The translations under genes and the position numbers were made by a program. 64,000 bases of DNA from CAZQLE01 sp964593905 (GTDB lineage: Bacteria; Chloroflexota; Anaerolineae; Anaerolineales; Anaerolineaceae): the NCBI GenBank assembly GCA_964593905.1, contig CAZQLE010000001.1, positions 1 to 64,000 on the forward strand, in the 5' to 3' direction. The notes under the pieces are model-generated. The model did no database searches. It worked only from the letters and a program-made list of their open reading frames with translations, and was not told the origin of the DNA. Of this stretch, positions 8,331 to 17,294 are shown piece by piece. Each line of letters opens with the position of its first letter. The stretch's first letter is position 1.

Positions 8331-8896
8331 TTAAAAAGCTGCAGGAAGTGGTGACTGGCCTGTAGTAGATCATTAAAAACAAGAAAATCACCGGGCAAGG
8401 CCGACCGGGCTTTGGAAAGCTGATTGTTCCCACGGCCGGTGCGCAGCAGTATGGTTTCTTTGACACCGGCTGCAAAACCGGCCATTAAATCTGAAACAGC
8501 GTCACCCACCATTACCGAGTGGCTCAAGTTGATCTGATGGCGGGTGGAAGCCGTAAACAGCATACCCGGTTGGGGTTTGCGGCACAGACAGTGGGCGCCC
8601 GGTGAATGTGGGCACATCAGAACATCATCAATACGGCCGCCGCCCGCGGTGATGATGCTGCATAGACGCTGGTTGATTTGTTGCACATCAAGAGACGAAA
8701 CCAATTTTCGGCCAATGGCCGATTGATTGGTGACCAGGATGATTTTTATCGGTAGGGCGCTGAGAAGCGACAAGGCTTCAATGGCCCAGGGAAAAATATG
8801 GACGTGGTCCCAGTTTAGGACGTAGTTATCACGGTTTTCGATAATTACGCCGTCGCGGTCGAGGAAGATGGCTGCCGTCATACGTCCATTATACAT
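8327..8896 (-). CDS. gmhB: D,D-heptose 1,7-bisphosphate phosphatase (HAD)
   Basis: A 189-residue HAD phosphatase that removes the 7-phosphate of heptose 1,7-bisphosphate. Motif I is FLDRDGVI with Asp13 and Asp15, motif II is LVTNQS, and motif IV is MVGDAVSDL. The zinc loop typical of GmhB/histidinol-phosphate phosphatases is intact: [14 protein letters not shown] supplies Cys-His-Cys-Cys. It is the only leftward gene inside the rightward glycan locus, convergent with gmhA and divergent from the acyltransferase gene. A second Met (residue 6, 8881) is an alternative start; neither has a strong ribosome site. Confidence 0.92.
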   Translation of the reverse strand: MYNGRMTAAIFLDRDGVIIENRDNYVLNWDHVHIFPWAIEALSLLSALPIKIILVTNQSAIGRKLVSSLDVQQINQRLCSIITAGGGRIDDVLMCPHSPGAHCLCRKPQPGMLFTASTRHQINLSHSVMVGDAVSDLMAGFAAGVKETILLRTGRGNNQLSKARSALPGDFLVFNDLLQASHHFLQLFN

Positions 8897-8924
8897 TTTT
8901 CGATCCGATAGGTATTATGTCGGA

Positions 8925-9686
8925 ATGGCGGAGCACGCATTGAAACAAACACCGCGGTCAAATGGACAATTATTAAACGTATATATCAACAGACAGGCCG
9001 ATGGCTTGTTCCGGTATATTCTGGAACAGGCGGTTTTGTTTTTGTTTGGCTGGATACCCACCGTGCTTGGTGTCGGTATTCGGGCCGTTGTTTATCGGTT
9101 GATTCTGAATATGAAGGGAACTGCCGCAATTGAAGATCGGGTACGAATCCGTTGTGCCAGTCACGTTACACTGCACAGCGGGGTTTATCTCGACCAGAAC
9201 ACTTATCTACATGCCAGCCCGAACGGGATAGAGATCGGTGAAAATTCGATTGTGATGCATGGCGCTGTGTTGCATGTTTATAACTTCCGGGGGATGCCGC
9301 AATCGGGGATCAAGATCGGTAAGGATAGCCTGGTGGGCGAATACTCGGTTATTCGTGGCCAGGGAGGGGTGACCATTGGGGATCGGGTGTATACGTCACC
9401 CTTCACGCAAATCATCGCCGTGAATCATGTTTTTGATGATCCCAATCGTCCGTTTGTTGAACAGGGTATTACTGCTAAAGGGATTGTGATTGAGGATGAT
9501 GTCTGGCTGGGCGCCAGCGCAGTAATCACCGATGGCGTGAAAATTGGTAAAGGCTCTGTTGTAGCTGCCGGCGCTGTGGTAACCCGTGATGTTCCACCTC
9601 ACAGCGTGGTTGCAGGTGTTCCTGCAAAAGTATTGAAAACAATTGATGGAACCGATATTCCAGCAAAAGAAAACGTTTATTTCTAA
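8925..9686 (+). CDS. Hexapeptide-repeat O-acyltransferase
   Basis: A left-handed beta-helix acyltransferase of 253 residues, likely O-acetylating a sugar of the glycan. The repeats [36 protein letters not shown] and [22 protein letters not shown] mark the coils, and the C-terminal [11 protein letters not shown] is the usual end of the WcaF/maltose-acetyltransferase group. A conserved NHVFDD segment provides the catalytic His. A start at 8868 would overlap gmhB head-to-head, so I prefer the ATG at 8925, although its ribosome site (GTCGGA) is weak. An N-terminal hydrophobic stretch (about 30-55) may attach it to the membrane. Acyl donor and acceptor are unknown. Confidence 0.85.
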   Translation: MAEHALKQTPRSNGQLLNVYINRQADGLFRYILEQAVLFLFGWIPTVLGVGIRAVVYRLILNMKGTAAIEDRVRIRCASHVTLHSGVYLDQNTYLHASPNGIEIGENSIVMHGAVLHVYNFRGMPQSGIKIGKDSLVGEYSVIRGQGGVTIGDRVYTSPFTQIIAVNHVFDDPNRPFVEQGITAKGIVIEDDVWLGASAVITDGVKIGKGSVVAAGAVVTRDVPPHSVVAGVPAKVLKTIDGTDIPAKENVYF

Positions 9687-9704
9687 CCAGGAGGCATGAA
9701 TTCG

Positions 9705-10886
9705 ATGACCACACTCTCTGTTGTCATTCCTGCATTTAACGAAGAAAACGGCATTGAAGAAATTAGCAAAAGGGTTCTTCGTGTTCAAGACAGCCTTAAA
9801 CAGGTCGGTGTTGAGGGGTTTGAACTGCTGGTTGTGGATGATGGTTCCAGGGACCGTACTGCAGAAATTGCCGGTCAGATTGAGGGAGTGCGCTTGATTC
9901 GGCACCCCAAAAACAAAGGCTATGGTGCAGCATTAAAAACCGGTTTTAACGAAGCGACCGGTGATCTGGTGGGTTTTTTGGATGCCGACGGCACCTACCC
10001 GCCGGAATATTTTCCTGCGCTTTGCAGCAAAATTCTGGAAGGGTACGATCTGGTGATTGGTTCACGCATGGCGGGTGAAAAAACCGAAATGCCCCTGGTG
10101 AGAAAAATTGGCAACCGGTTTTTTGCCGGGATGATCAGCCTGTTGGCCCGCCAAAAAATCACCGACAGCGCCAGCGGAATGCGCGTGTTTCGGAAAGAAG
10201 CCCTCGAAAAAATGGGTCCACTGCCAGATGGTTTGAACCTGACGCCCATCATGAGCACGCGCGCTTTGCATGAAAATGTGCGCATGGTTGAGGTTCCGAT
10301 CCCGTATACAGAACGTGTGGGACGGTCGAAGCTCAGTGTGGTGCGAGATGGTATCCGTTATGTGCAGACCATCACCTGGACGGTTTTGCTGTATAACCCG
10401 ATCCGGGTTTTGGGCCTGTTGGGACTGGCTGGTTTTGCAGTGGCGCTGGCGGTTGCACTCGGGTTGGTAATTTCTCGGTTGCAGGGCATTACCAGCCTGG
10501 GCCCGCTTGGGGTGGCGGCTTTGTTCCTGGGTATGGTTTCGGCGGTGGGCGGCATCAGCCTTTTCTCGCTGGGGGCGACCTTTAACTATCTGGTTTCATT
10601 GTTTTATAAACGTCCAATTCGGCAGGGTTTATTTGGAAAGCCATTTTTCGCTTTTCCATTGGAGAAGAATTTTGGCTGGATTGGTGCAATATCGCTGCTG
10701 GCAGGTATTATCATGGGAATTGCAAGCCTGATACTGGGTGTAAATGGTTGGGAAATCACCCGCCTGTGGTTCTACCTGGTGGGGAGTGCGCTGCTCTTTC
10801 TGGTAGGTTTGCAATTTATTGTTTATGATATTCTCATTCGTGTTCTTGCCGAGTTAAATGCTCAACAAGACCTTGTTCACCCCTAA
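9705..10886 (+). CDS. Family 2 glycosyltransferase, polyprenyl-phosphate type, membrane
   Basis: A 393-residue processive-like GT2 enzyme resembling dolichol/polyprenyl-phosphate mannosyl- or glucosyltransferases. The GT-A core begins LSVVIPAFNEENG, with the DDGSRD and FLDADGTYP motifs holding the nucleotide-sugar-binding Asp residues. The C-terminal third has about four membrane segments (about 228-255, 262-292, 320-345, 354-378). It probably loads a sugar on a lipid carrier. I chose ATG 9705 because AGGAGG at 9689-9694 is 10 nt upstream; the earlier ATG at 9696 would leave only one base. It follows the acyltransferase gene by 18 bp in the same direction. Confidence 0.88.
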   Translation: MTTLSVVIPAFNEENGIEEISKRVLRVQDSLKQVGVEGFELLVVDDGSRDRTAEIAGQIEGVRLIRHPKNKGYGAALKTGFNEATGDLVGFLDADGTYPPEYFPALCSKILEGYDLVIGSRMAGEKTEMPLVRKIGNRFFAGMISLLARQKITDSASGMRVFRKEALEKMGPLPDGLNLTPIMSTRALHENVRMVEVPIPYTERVGRSKLSVVRDGIRYVQTITWTVLLYNPIRVLGLLGLAGFAVALAVALGLVISRLQGITSLGPLGVAALFLGMVSAVGGISLFSLGATFNYLVSLFYKRPIRQGLFGKPFFAFPLEKNFGWIGAISLLAGIIMGIASLILGVNGWEITRLWFYLVGSALLFLVGLQFIVYDILIRVLAELNAQQDLVHP

Positions 10887-10925
10887 TAACGGTATTTGTC
10901 TTTTTGCCAGATACAGGAGGCTAAA

Positions 10926-12563
10926 ATGGAAATTTTGACCGGAAATGCCGGAGAAAACCTTGGAACTCGACGTATCCCCAAAGTGCGGGATGCAAAATAT
11001 CCTGATGCAGATGCAATTGTCCGCAAGGGACTTGAAAATAAACAACGCAGCCCGGAAGCCGTGGATATTTTACTGGTTAACCCACCCACGCCTGATGGCG
11101 CTTATTGGATTCGCACCCAGCATCGGGTGGGCCGGCGCACGCGCGAAAACATGATCTGGCCGCAGGTCTCGCTGGTACAGATGGCAGCTTTGTTGACGCC
11201 CACCTATAAAGTGGCGGTGATCGATGCCAATGCCGAATTGATGGGTTGGGATGAATTTCGCAAGCAGCTTGAAAAATATGAGCCCAGATATTATTTAACC
11301 CAGCTTACCGCCCCAACATTGGAAAATGATATGTACGGGTGTTTTCTGGCCAAGGCACGCGGTGCGGTGACAATGGTATTTGGCACTCACGTTACCCCAA
11401 TTCCGCGTGAGACCATGCGTCCGTACCCTGCGCTTGATTTTGCGCTGGTTGGCGAGCCCGATTTGACGCTGCGCGATCTTCTGGATCATCTGGAAAACAA
11501 AATCGACCAGCGACCGCCAGAAATTCAATGCATGTTTGATAAAGACCCATCTTACAAACCTTCCTTCAATGAGGATGGTACAGTCAATCTTATTGGCATC
11601 AAGGGTATTGCCTGGCGCAGGGGCGCTGAGATTGTGGTTAATTTTCCCCGTCCATTTATTCAAGATCTGGACGATCTGCCGATCCCGATGCACGAGCTTT
11701 TGCCGTTGCAAAAGTATCGTATGCCTTATATCAAAGGCCCATTCACCTTTATTGTGACCAGTCGCGGCTGCCCGGCAGGATGCACGTATTGCATCAAGCA
11801 TGTTACCTACCAGTACAGTGTCCGGTTGCGTTCGCCCGAACTGCTGATGAAAGAAATGTGGCAGTTGAAGAAAATGGGCATTCATAATATTCACATGTAT
11901 GCCGATTTGTTTACCGTCAATCGTGATCAGGTGATGGATCTTTGCCAGCGCATGATTGATGAAAAACTCAATGTCAAATGGACCTGTAACAGCCGGGTGG
12001 ATTTTGTGGATGAAGAGATGCTGCAAATGATGGCCAAAGCGGGCTGCCGGTTGATTTCATGGGGTATCGAAAGCGGTAATGAGCAGATTTTGAAACACGC
12101 CCGCAAGGGTGCTTACCCCGATAAGGCCAAACGCTCTCTGCTGGCCGCCAAAAAAGCCGGCATTATGAACTGGGGCTATTTCATTGTTGGCCTGCCAGGA
12201 GAAACTGAAGAAACCATCAAGCAGACCATCGCGTTTTCAAAGTCTTTGCCGCTGGATATTGCGTTATTCCATGTGGCTGCGCCGTATCCTGGCACCCCGT
12301 TCTTCTTCGAAGTGGCCGAAAACGACTGGTTCCGGCCCAACACCCGCTGGGAACAGGTGGATATGGATAAGGGTACCGTGCTGGATTACCCCACGCTGAC
12401 GGCCGAACAACTGCTTTACTGGCAGAAACGGGCCTTCCGTGAATGGGCTTTCCGTCCCGGCCCGATATTTACTTACCTGAAGATGTTGTTTTACGATCTT
12501 TCCACCATGAAATCGGCTATTAATGTCGGTTTGCAGGTTTTAAACTGGAAAACAAACGAGTAA
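10926..12563 (+). CDS. B12-binding domain radical SAM enzyme
   Basis: A 545-residue class-B-like radical SAM protein. Residues about 40-200 form a cobalamin-binding Rossmann domain (VDILLVNPP, VAVIDANAE, FGTHVTPIP, ALVGEPD). The core at about 275-480 has the 4Fe-4S motif CPAGCTYC (Cys282, Cys286, Cys289) and the downstream SWGIESGN and VGLPGETEETI segments. There is no DxHxxG motif, so cobalamin would be held base-off without the usual His. Such enzymes methylate unactivated carbons or cyclise substrates; what it modifies here is not known. AGGAGG at 10915-10920 fixes the start at 10926. It leads the acyl-carrier/ligase/amidotransferase cassette. Confidence 0.88.
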   Translation: MEILTGNAGENLGTRRIPKVRDAKYPDADAIVRKGLENKQRSPEAVDILLVNPPTPDGAYWIRTQHRVGRRTRENMIWPQVSLVQMAALLTPTYKVAVIDANAELMGWDEFRKQLEKYEPRYYLTQLTAPTLENDMYGCFLAKARGAVTMVFGTHVTPIPRETMRPYPALDFALVGEPDLTLRDLLDHLENKIDQRPPEIQCMFDKDPSYKPSFNEDGTVNLIGIKGIAWRRGAEIVVNFPRPFIQDLDDLPIPMHELLPLQKYRMPYIKGPFTFIVTSRGCPAGCTYCIKHVTYQYSVRLRSPELLMKEMWQLKKMGIHNIHMYADLFTVNRDQVMDLCQRMIDEKLNVKWTCNSRVDFVDEEMLQMMAKAGCRLISWGIESGNEQILKHARKGAYPDKAKRSLLAAKKAGIMNWGYFIVGLPGETEETIKQTIAFSKSLPLDIALFHVAAPYPGTPFFFEVAENDWFRPNTRWEQVDMDKGTVLDYPTLTAEQLLYWQKRAFREWAFRPGPIFTYLKMLFYDLSTMKSAINVGLQVLNWKTNE

Positions 12564-12597
12564 AACTTATTTAAATTTTCATTGGAAAGGCGGAGAT

Positions 12598-12843
12598 ATG
12601 GCACAAATCGAAGAATCCATTCGCACCTATATTGCGGACAATATCCTCTTTAGCTCCAACGGCTATCCCCATCCAGATGACGCTTCCTTTCTTGAAAATG
12701 GTGTAGTCGACTCAATGAATATTCTGGAGCTGGTTGCATATATTGAAGAAAAATTTAAAGTCAGTGTCAGCGATGATGAGATCATGCCCGAGAACTTTGA
12801 TTCCATTACCCGCCTGGCTGACTTTGTTCGCAGTAAAAGTTAA
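12598..12843 (+). CDS. Acyl carrier protein
   Basis: An 81-residue stand-alone carrier protein. The four-helix pattern and GVVDSMNILELV motif, with Ser39 as the predicted phosphopantetheine site, mark it as an ACP/PCP. It differs from housekeeping fatty-acid ACP in having DSMN rather than DSLD, which is common in carriers paired with dedicated adenylating ligases. It sits between a radical SAM gene and an AMP-forming ligase gene, so it most likely carries the acyl or aminoacyl group activated by that ligase. AAAGGCGGAG before the ATG is a good ribosome site. Confidence 0.92.
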   Translation: MAQIEESIRTYIADNILFSSNGYPHPDDASFLENGVVDSMNILELVAYIEEKFKVSVSDDEIMPENFDSITRLADFVRSKS

Positions 12844-12879
12844 GGACTGTTTAGCGGTCAGAAAGTAGAGCAATCACGC

Positions 12880-14394
12880 ATGTTGGTACAGGAATTTCTG
12901 GAACACAGCGCCGCCCAGTTGCCCCAAAAAACTGCTCTTATTTGCGATGGCCAACGGTTGACCTATGATCAGATTAACCGCATGGCAAATCGTCTTGCGT
13001 ATGCTCTAAAAGATAAAGGTGTCAGAAGAGGAGACCGGGTTGTCTTATATTTGAACAACACGGTTGAGTTGGTGGTAGGCATTTTTGCCGTGTTGAAGGC
13101 CGGCGGTGTTTTTGTGGTGGTCAACCCGACCACAAAAAAAGACAAGCTGGTTTATATTTTAAATAACGCTGCGGCGGCAGGTTTGATTGGTGCTAATTTG
13201 CCGGCCGCGCCGCTGGCAGAAATTGTTGACCGCGCTCCTACTTTGCAGATTACCATTGCGGTAAGTCGTGAAGCCATCTCTCAATATCTGACCTTTGACG
13301 AAATTCAAAAATCCACGTTCGAGAATAACCCGCCCTGTCAGAATATCGATCTGGACCTGGCCTGCCTGATCTACACCTCCGGCTCAACGGGCGACCCCAA
13401 AGGGGTGATGTCGGACCATTCCAATGTGGATTTTGCCACGACTTCGATCATCACGTACCTGGAAAACAACGAAGATGACATTGTCATCGACTTGCTGCCG
13501 CTTTCGTTTGACTATGGCCTGTACCAGCTCTTGATGGTTTTTAAGTTTGGCGGAACGCTGGTGCTTGAAAAGGGCTTTGCGTTTCCGGCGGCCATTTTGA
13601 AAAAGATGCAGGAAGAGCAGGTCACCGGGTTCCCCGGCGTGCCGACCATTTTTGCGGTGCTTAATCGCATGGATCTGAGCGCCTATGATCTTTCGCATGT
13701 GCGTTATCTCTCCAATACGGCGGCGGCTTTGCCGGTCAGCCACATTATGCAAATTCAAGAGAAATTTCCCTGGGCGCGGTTGTATTCCATGTATGGCTTG
13801 ACCGAAACCAAGCGCACACTTTATCTGCCCCCCGAGCAATTAAAAATACGTCCGGGGTCGGTGGGAATCGCCATCCCTGGCACCGAGGTCTGGTTGGAAG
13901 ACGAGCAGGGTAACCGCCTGGGCGCAGGCGAGACCGGTGAACTGGTGGTGCGTGGCCGGCATGTGATGCGCGGTTATTGGAACGAACCCGAAATGACCGC
14001 CCGACGCTACCGCCCGGGATCGATCCCCGGCGAACGATGGTGCTATACCAATGATCTGTTCCGCATGGACGAAGAAGGCTATCTATATTTTGTCTCGCGG
14101 AAAGATGACATGATTAAGAGCCGGGGCGAGAAAGTCTCCCCGGTGGAAGTGGAACGCGTGCTTTATGCGGTTCCCGGTGTGCTTGAGGCGGCCGTGATCG
14201 GTGTTCCCGATCCGGTGCTCGGGCAGGCCATCAAAGCCTTTATCGTTACCGACCGGGCAGACCTATCGCGGAATGAGGTTTTGGCGCACTGCAAAAGCCA
14301 ACTGGAAGACTTTATGGTTCCGCAAGTTGTTGAGTTTATGACGGAATTGCCCAAGACCTCTTCTGGAAAAATCAAGAAGACTGACTTGCAATAG
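12880..14394 (+). CDS. AMP-forming acyl/amino-acid:carrier ligase
   Basis: A 504-residue adenylate-forming enzyme of the ANL superfamily. It shows the P-loop LIYTSGSTGDPKG (about 163-175), the YGLTET motif, a TNDLF segment, SRGEKVSPVEVE at the hinge, and the C-terminal PKTSSGKIKK with the catalytic Lys. The length and the neighbouring ACP point to loading of a carboxylic acid onto the carrier through an acyl-adenylate. The specificity pocket cannot be read reliably. Similar ligases annotated as exosortase-system-associated occur next to an ACP and an asparagine-synthase-like gene in proteobacterial exopolysaccharide loci. The ribosome site is weak. Confidence 0.9.
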   Translation: MLVQEFLEHSAAQLPQKTALICDGQRLTYDQINRMANRLAYALKDKGVRRGDRVVLYLNNTVELVVGIFAVLKAGGVFVVVNPTTKKDKLVYILNNAAAAGLIGANLPAAPLAEIVDRAPTLQITIAVSREAISQYLTFDEIQKSTFENNPPCQNIDLDLACLIYTSGSTGDPKGVMSDHSNVDFATTSIITYLENNEDDIVIDLLPLSFDYGLYQLLMVFKFGGTLVLEKGFAFPAAILKKMQEEQVTGFPGVPTIFAVLNRMDLSAYDLSHVRYLSNTAAALPVSHIMQIQEKFPWARLYSMYGLTETKRTLYLPPEQLKIRPGSVGIAIPGTEVWLEDEQGNRLGAGETGELVVRGRHVMRGYWNEPEMTARRYRPGSIPGERWCYTNDLFRMDEEGYLYFVSRKDDMIKSRGEKVSPVEVERVLYAVPGVLEAAVIGVPDPVLGQAIKAFIVTDRADLSRNEVLAHCKSQLEDFMVPQVVEFMTELPKTSSGKIKKTDLQ

Positions 14395-14405
14395 GCGGTG
14401 ACAAA

Positions 14406-16379
14406 ATGTGTGGTATTGTCGGTATTCAAAAATTAAGCCAGACTACCCCTCCTATTGATCCCGAAGCCATTTGTCGCATGTTGGCGGTTATTCAACACCG
14501 TGGACCGGATGGTTTTGGAATTTATCGGAATGAAACTGTAGCTCTTGGCAGCGCCCGGTTAAGCATTATCGATCTCTCCACCGGTGACCAGCCGATTTCC
14601 AATGAAGATAAAACCCTGTGGGTGGTATTTAATGGCGAGCTGTTCAACTATATCGAGCTGCGTGTTGAACTGGAAGAACGCGGGCATGTGTTTGAGACCC
14701 AGAGTGATACCGAGGTCATCGTGCACATGTATGAAGAGCTGGGCCCGGCCTGCGTGGGCCGTTTCAACGGGCAGTTTGCCATTGCATTGTGGGATGAAAC
14801 CCGGCGGGAATTATTTTTGGCGCGCGACCGGTTGGGTGTGCGGCCGGTGTTTTATACCCTGCAAAACCAGGAACTGATTTTTGGTTCTGAAATCAAAACC
14901 TTATTTGCCCGGGGGGGCTTCTCTGCCGAGATTGACCCCGAAGCACTGCGCGAGATCTTTACCTACTGGAGCCCGCTGCCACCGAAATCGGTCTTCAAAG
15001 GCATTTACGAACTGCCGCCCGGCTGCACCATGACCGTTTGCAATGGGCAGATTGATATTCAACCCTACTGGAAATTGGATTTTAGCGAAGAAACACCCGC
15101 CAGAAACTTTAATGATTATCTGGATGAATTTGAACAACTGCTGATCGATGCCACCCAGATCCGTCTGCGGGCCGATGTGCCGGTGGGCGCCTATTTGAGC
15201 GGCGGATTGGATTCTTCGGTAACGACCGCAATCATTCAAAAATATACCCCGCGCGATCTGACCACGTTTTCGATCACTTTTTCAGATCAAGATTTTGATG
15301 AAAGCCCGTATCAACAGCAGATGGTGCGTTACCTGGGCACCAATCACAAAACGGTGCATGCCACACACGAAGATATTGGCAAGATCATGCCCGAGGTCAT
15401 CTGGCATACCGAGATCCCGATCTTGCGCACAGCGCCGGCGCCGATGTTTTTGCTTTCGCGGCTGGTGCATCAGCATAACTTCAAGGTGGTGCTTACCGGT
15501 GAAGGGGCAGATGAATTTCTGGCCGGCTATGACATCTTCAAAGAAAATGCCATTCGGCGTTTTTGGGCGCGCGACCCGCAGTCTTCCAAACGGCCGCTGT
15601 TGTTGAAGAAACTGTACCCGGATATTGGCGGATTAAACCAGACCGGCTCGTTTATGAGCGCCTTCTTTCGGCGCGATTTGGAACAGGTGGATTCGCCGTA
15701 TTATTCACATAACCTGCGCTGGTTTACCACATCGCGCACCCGGCGGTTTTTGGCCCAAAACGGACGCGAAGATTACTTGCCCGATCTTCCGCTGCCCGAG
15801 AATTTTGACACCTGGAGCCCGTTGGGAAAAGCCCAGTATGTTGAGATTAAAACCTTCCTGTCGCCGTATTTGCTTTCCTCGCAGGGTGACCGTATGGCGA
15901 TGGGCAATTCGGTTGAAGGCCGCTACCCGTTCCTCGATTACCGTGTGGTGGAGTTTAGCAATCGGCTGCCGGCCGAGTGGAAGCTGAACGGGTTAATGGA
16001 AAAATATTTGCTTAAAAAACTGGGCCGCAAGCTGGTTCCCCGAGAGATCTGGAGCCGGGTCAAGCGCCCTTATCGCGCACCCATTCACCGCAGCTTTTTC
16101 TCGCAGCCGCTGGATTATGTTCAGGATCTGCTCTCAGAACAAAAGTTAAGGGCCAACCCTTATTTTGAGCCCCAGGCTGTGATTGGTCTGGCGCGCAAAG
16201 CTGCCACCGGGGCTCATCTGAGCGAGACGGAAGACATGGCAGTGATGGGGGTGCTTTCAACCCAGTTGGTGCATGAACAGTTTGTTAAAAACTTTCACCT
16301 GCCAGTAATTGGGCATATGAATTTGATCAAAGTGGTTGACCGGACGCCCGTTCCAGGTCAGCGCGGATTTAGTAAATAG
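14406..16379 (+). CDS. Glutamine amidotransferase, asparagine synthase (AsnB) family
   Basis: A 657-residue protein with an intact N-terminal class-II glutaminase (Cys2 nucleophile in MCGIVGI; RLSIIDLS; NGELFNY; SDTEV) and a C-terminal ATP-pyrophosphatase domain (YLSGGLDSS, about 262-270; ITFSDQDFDES; GEGADE). The enzyme should hydrolyse glutamine and transfer ammonia to an adenylated carboxylate. Housekeeping AsnB makes asparagine. Here the position directly after an ACP and an acyl ligase suggests amidation of a carrier-bound or glycan-linked acid, as proposed for exosortase-associated amidotransferases. It is 11 bp downstream of the ligase gene. Confidence 0.9.
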   Translation: MCGIVGIQKLSQTTPPIDPEAICRMLAVIQHRGPDGFGIYRNETVALGSARLSIIDLSTGDQPISNEDKTLWVVFNGELFNYIELRVELEERGHVFETQSDTEVIVHMYEELGPACVGRFNGQFAIALWDETRRELFLARDRLGVRPVFYTLQNQELIFGSEIKTLFARGGFSAEIDPEALREIFTYWSPLPPKSVFKGIYELPPGCTMTVCNGQIDIQPYWKLDFSEETPARNFNDYLDEFEQLLIDATQIRLRADVPVGAYLSGGLDSSVTTAIIQKYTPRDLTTFSITFSDQDFDESPYQQQMVRYLGTNHKTVHATHEDIGKIMPEVIWHTEIPILRTAPAPMFLLSRLVHQHNFKVVLTGEGADEFLAGYDIFKENAIRRFWARDPQSSKRPLLLKKLYPDIGGLNQTGSFMSAFFRRDLEQVDSPYYSHNLRWFTTSRTRRFLAQNGREDYLPDLPLPENFDTWSPLGKAQYVEIKTFLSPYLLSSQGDRMAMGNSVEGRYPFLDYRVVEFSNRLPAEWKLNGLMEKYLLKKLGRKLVPREIWSRVKRPYRAPIHRSFFSQPLDYVQDLLSEQKLRANPYFEPQAVIGLARKAATGAHLSETEDMAVMGVLSTQLVHEQFVKNFHLPVIGHMNLIKVVDRTPVPGQRGFSK

Positions 16380-16388
16380 GACGCCTTT

Positions 16389-17267
16389 GTGGATAATCAA
16401 CTTTTTGAGATATTGTTGAATACACTGCGTGATCATTGGGTGGGGCTGAAAGATAAACCCGATGAAACACCCGAGGTTACCCTGTCTGCGCTGTGGCTGG
16501 TCGCCCAGGATTTTGAACAACATCTGCTGCCCCGAATCAACGGGAATGATTTTGAGCAGCGGATCCGTTTTCTGGTTAGTGAGCGTTTGGCCGGGGTTCC
16601 GCTGGCTTATTTGACCGGTGTGCAGCGTTATATGGGGGTTGAACTTCTGGCGAGTCCTGGGGCGATGATCCCGCGTAAAGAGACCGAGATTCTGGGCGAA
16701 ACGGTTTTTAAGAAAGCTGCTTTGTTGAGCGAACAGCATGACACTTTTCAGGCGCTGGATCTTTGCACCGGTTCGGGAAATGTTATTTTGGCTGCGGCAT
16801 ATAATTTCGCGGCCTTACGCGGATATGGCGCTGATATTACCCCTGCGGCGGTGGAACTGGCCGAAAAAAATGCCAGACATTTGAAACTGTCTGAACGGGT
16901 TCAGTTTGTGGTCAGCGATATGTTTGCTGCGTTTCCAGTGGCGACGTATGCGGGTTCTTTTCAGTTGATCACTTGTAATCCCCCGTACATTTCCAGCGCC
17001 CAGGTGGAACGGATGCCGGATGAAATTCAAAAGTTCGAGCCGCGCGAAGCGTTTGACGGCGGCCCGTTTGGGATCAGAATCATCAACCGGCTTTACCGTG
17101 AAGCACCGGCTTATCTGTCTTCTGGCGGCTGGCTGTGTTTTGAGGTGGGGCTGGGGCAGGGAGAAGCGCTCAAGAAATCGGTTGAGCGCTCTGGTTTATA
17201 CGCAATTATTGAATCGTATACCGATGCAGAGGGCAGCATTCGGGTGTTGGCGTTGCAAAAACCATGA
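16389..17267 (+). CDS. PrmC/HemK-like SAM methyltransferase
   Basis: A 292-residue methyltransferase with the two-part build of PrmC, the N5-glutamine methyltransferase of release factors. The helical N-terminal domain ends in GVPLAYLTGVQRY and PRKETEIL, and the Rossmann core shows LDLCTGSGN (SAM site) and the ITCNPPYIS catalytic NPPY motif. Family members normally read DLGTGSG; the Cys and Asn substitutions here show divergence. Its place between an amidotransferase and a NadE-like gene, rather than beside prfA, suggests a specialised amide- or amine-methylating paralogue. That is inference. The start is GTG at 16389; the ribosome site is weak. Confidence 0.85.
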   Translation: MDNQLFEILLNTLRDHWVGLKDKPDETPEVTLSALWLVAQDFEQHLLPRINGNDFEQRIRFLVSERLAGVPLAYLTGVQRYMGVELLASPGAMIPRKETEILGETVFKKAALLSEQHDTFQALDLCTGSGNVILAAAYNFAALRGYGADITPAAVELAEKNARHLKLSERVQFVVSDMFAAFPVATYAGSFQLITCNPPYISSAQVERMPDEIQKFEPREAFDGGPFGIRIINRLYREAPAYLSSGGWLCFEVGLGQGEALKKSVERSGLYAIIESYTDAEGSIRVLALQKP

Positions 17268-17294
17268 TTTATTGTGGCAAAAGAGGGAGATAAA

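Noticed and set aside
12880..14394. A non-ribosomal peptide synthetase module
   Set aside because: The ligase and carrier are separate proteins and there is no condensation or thioesterase domain nearby.
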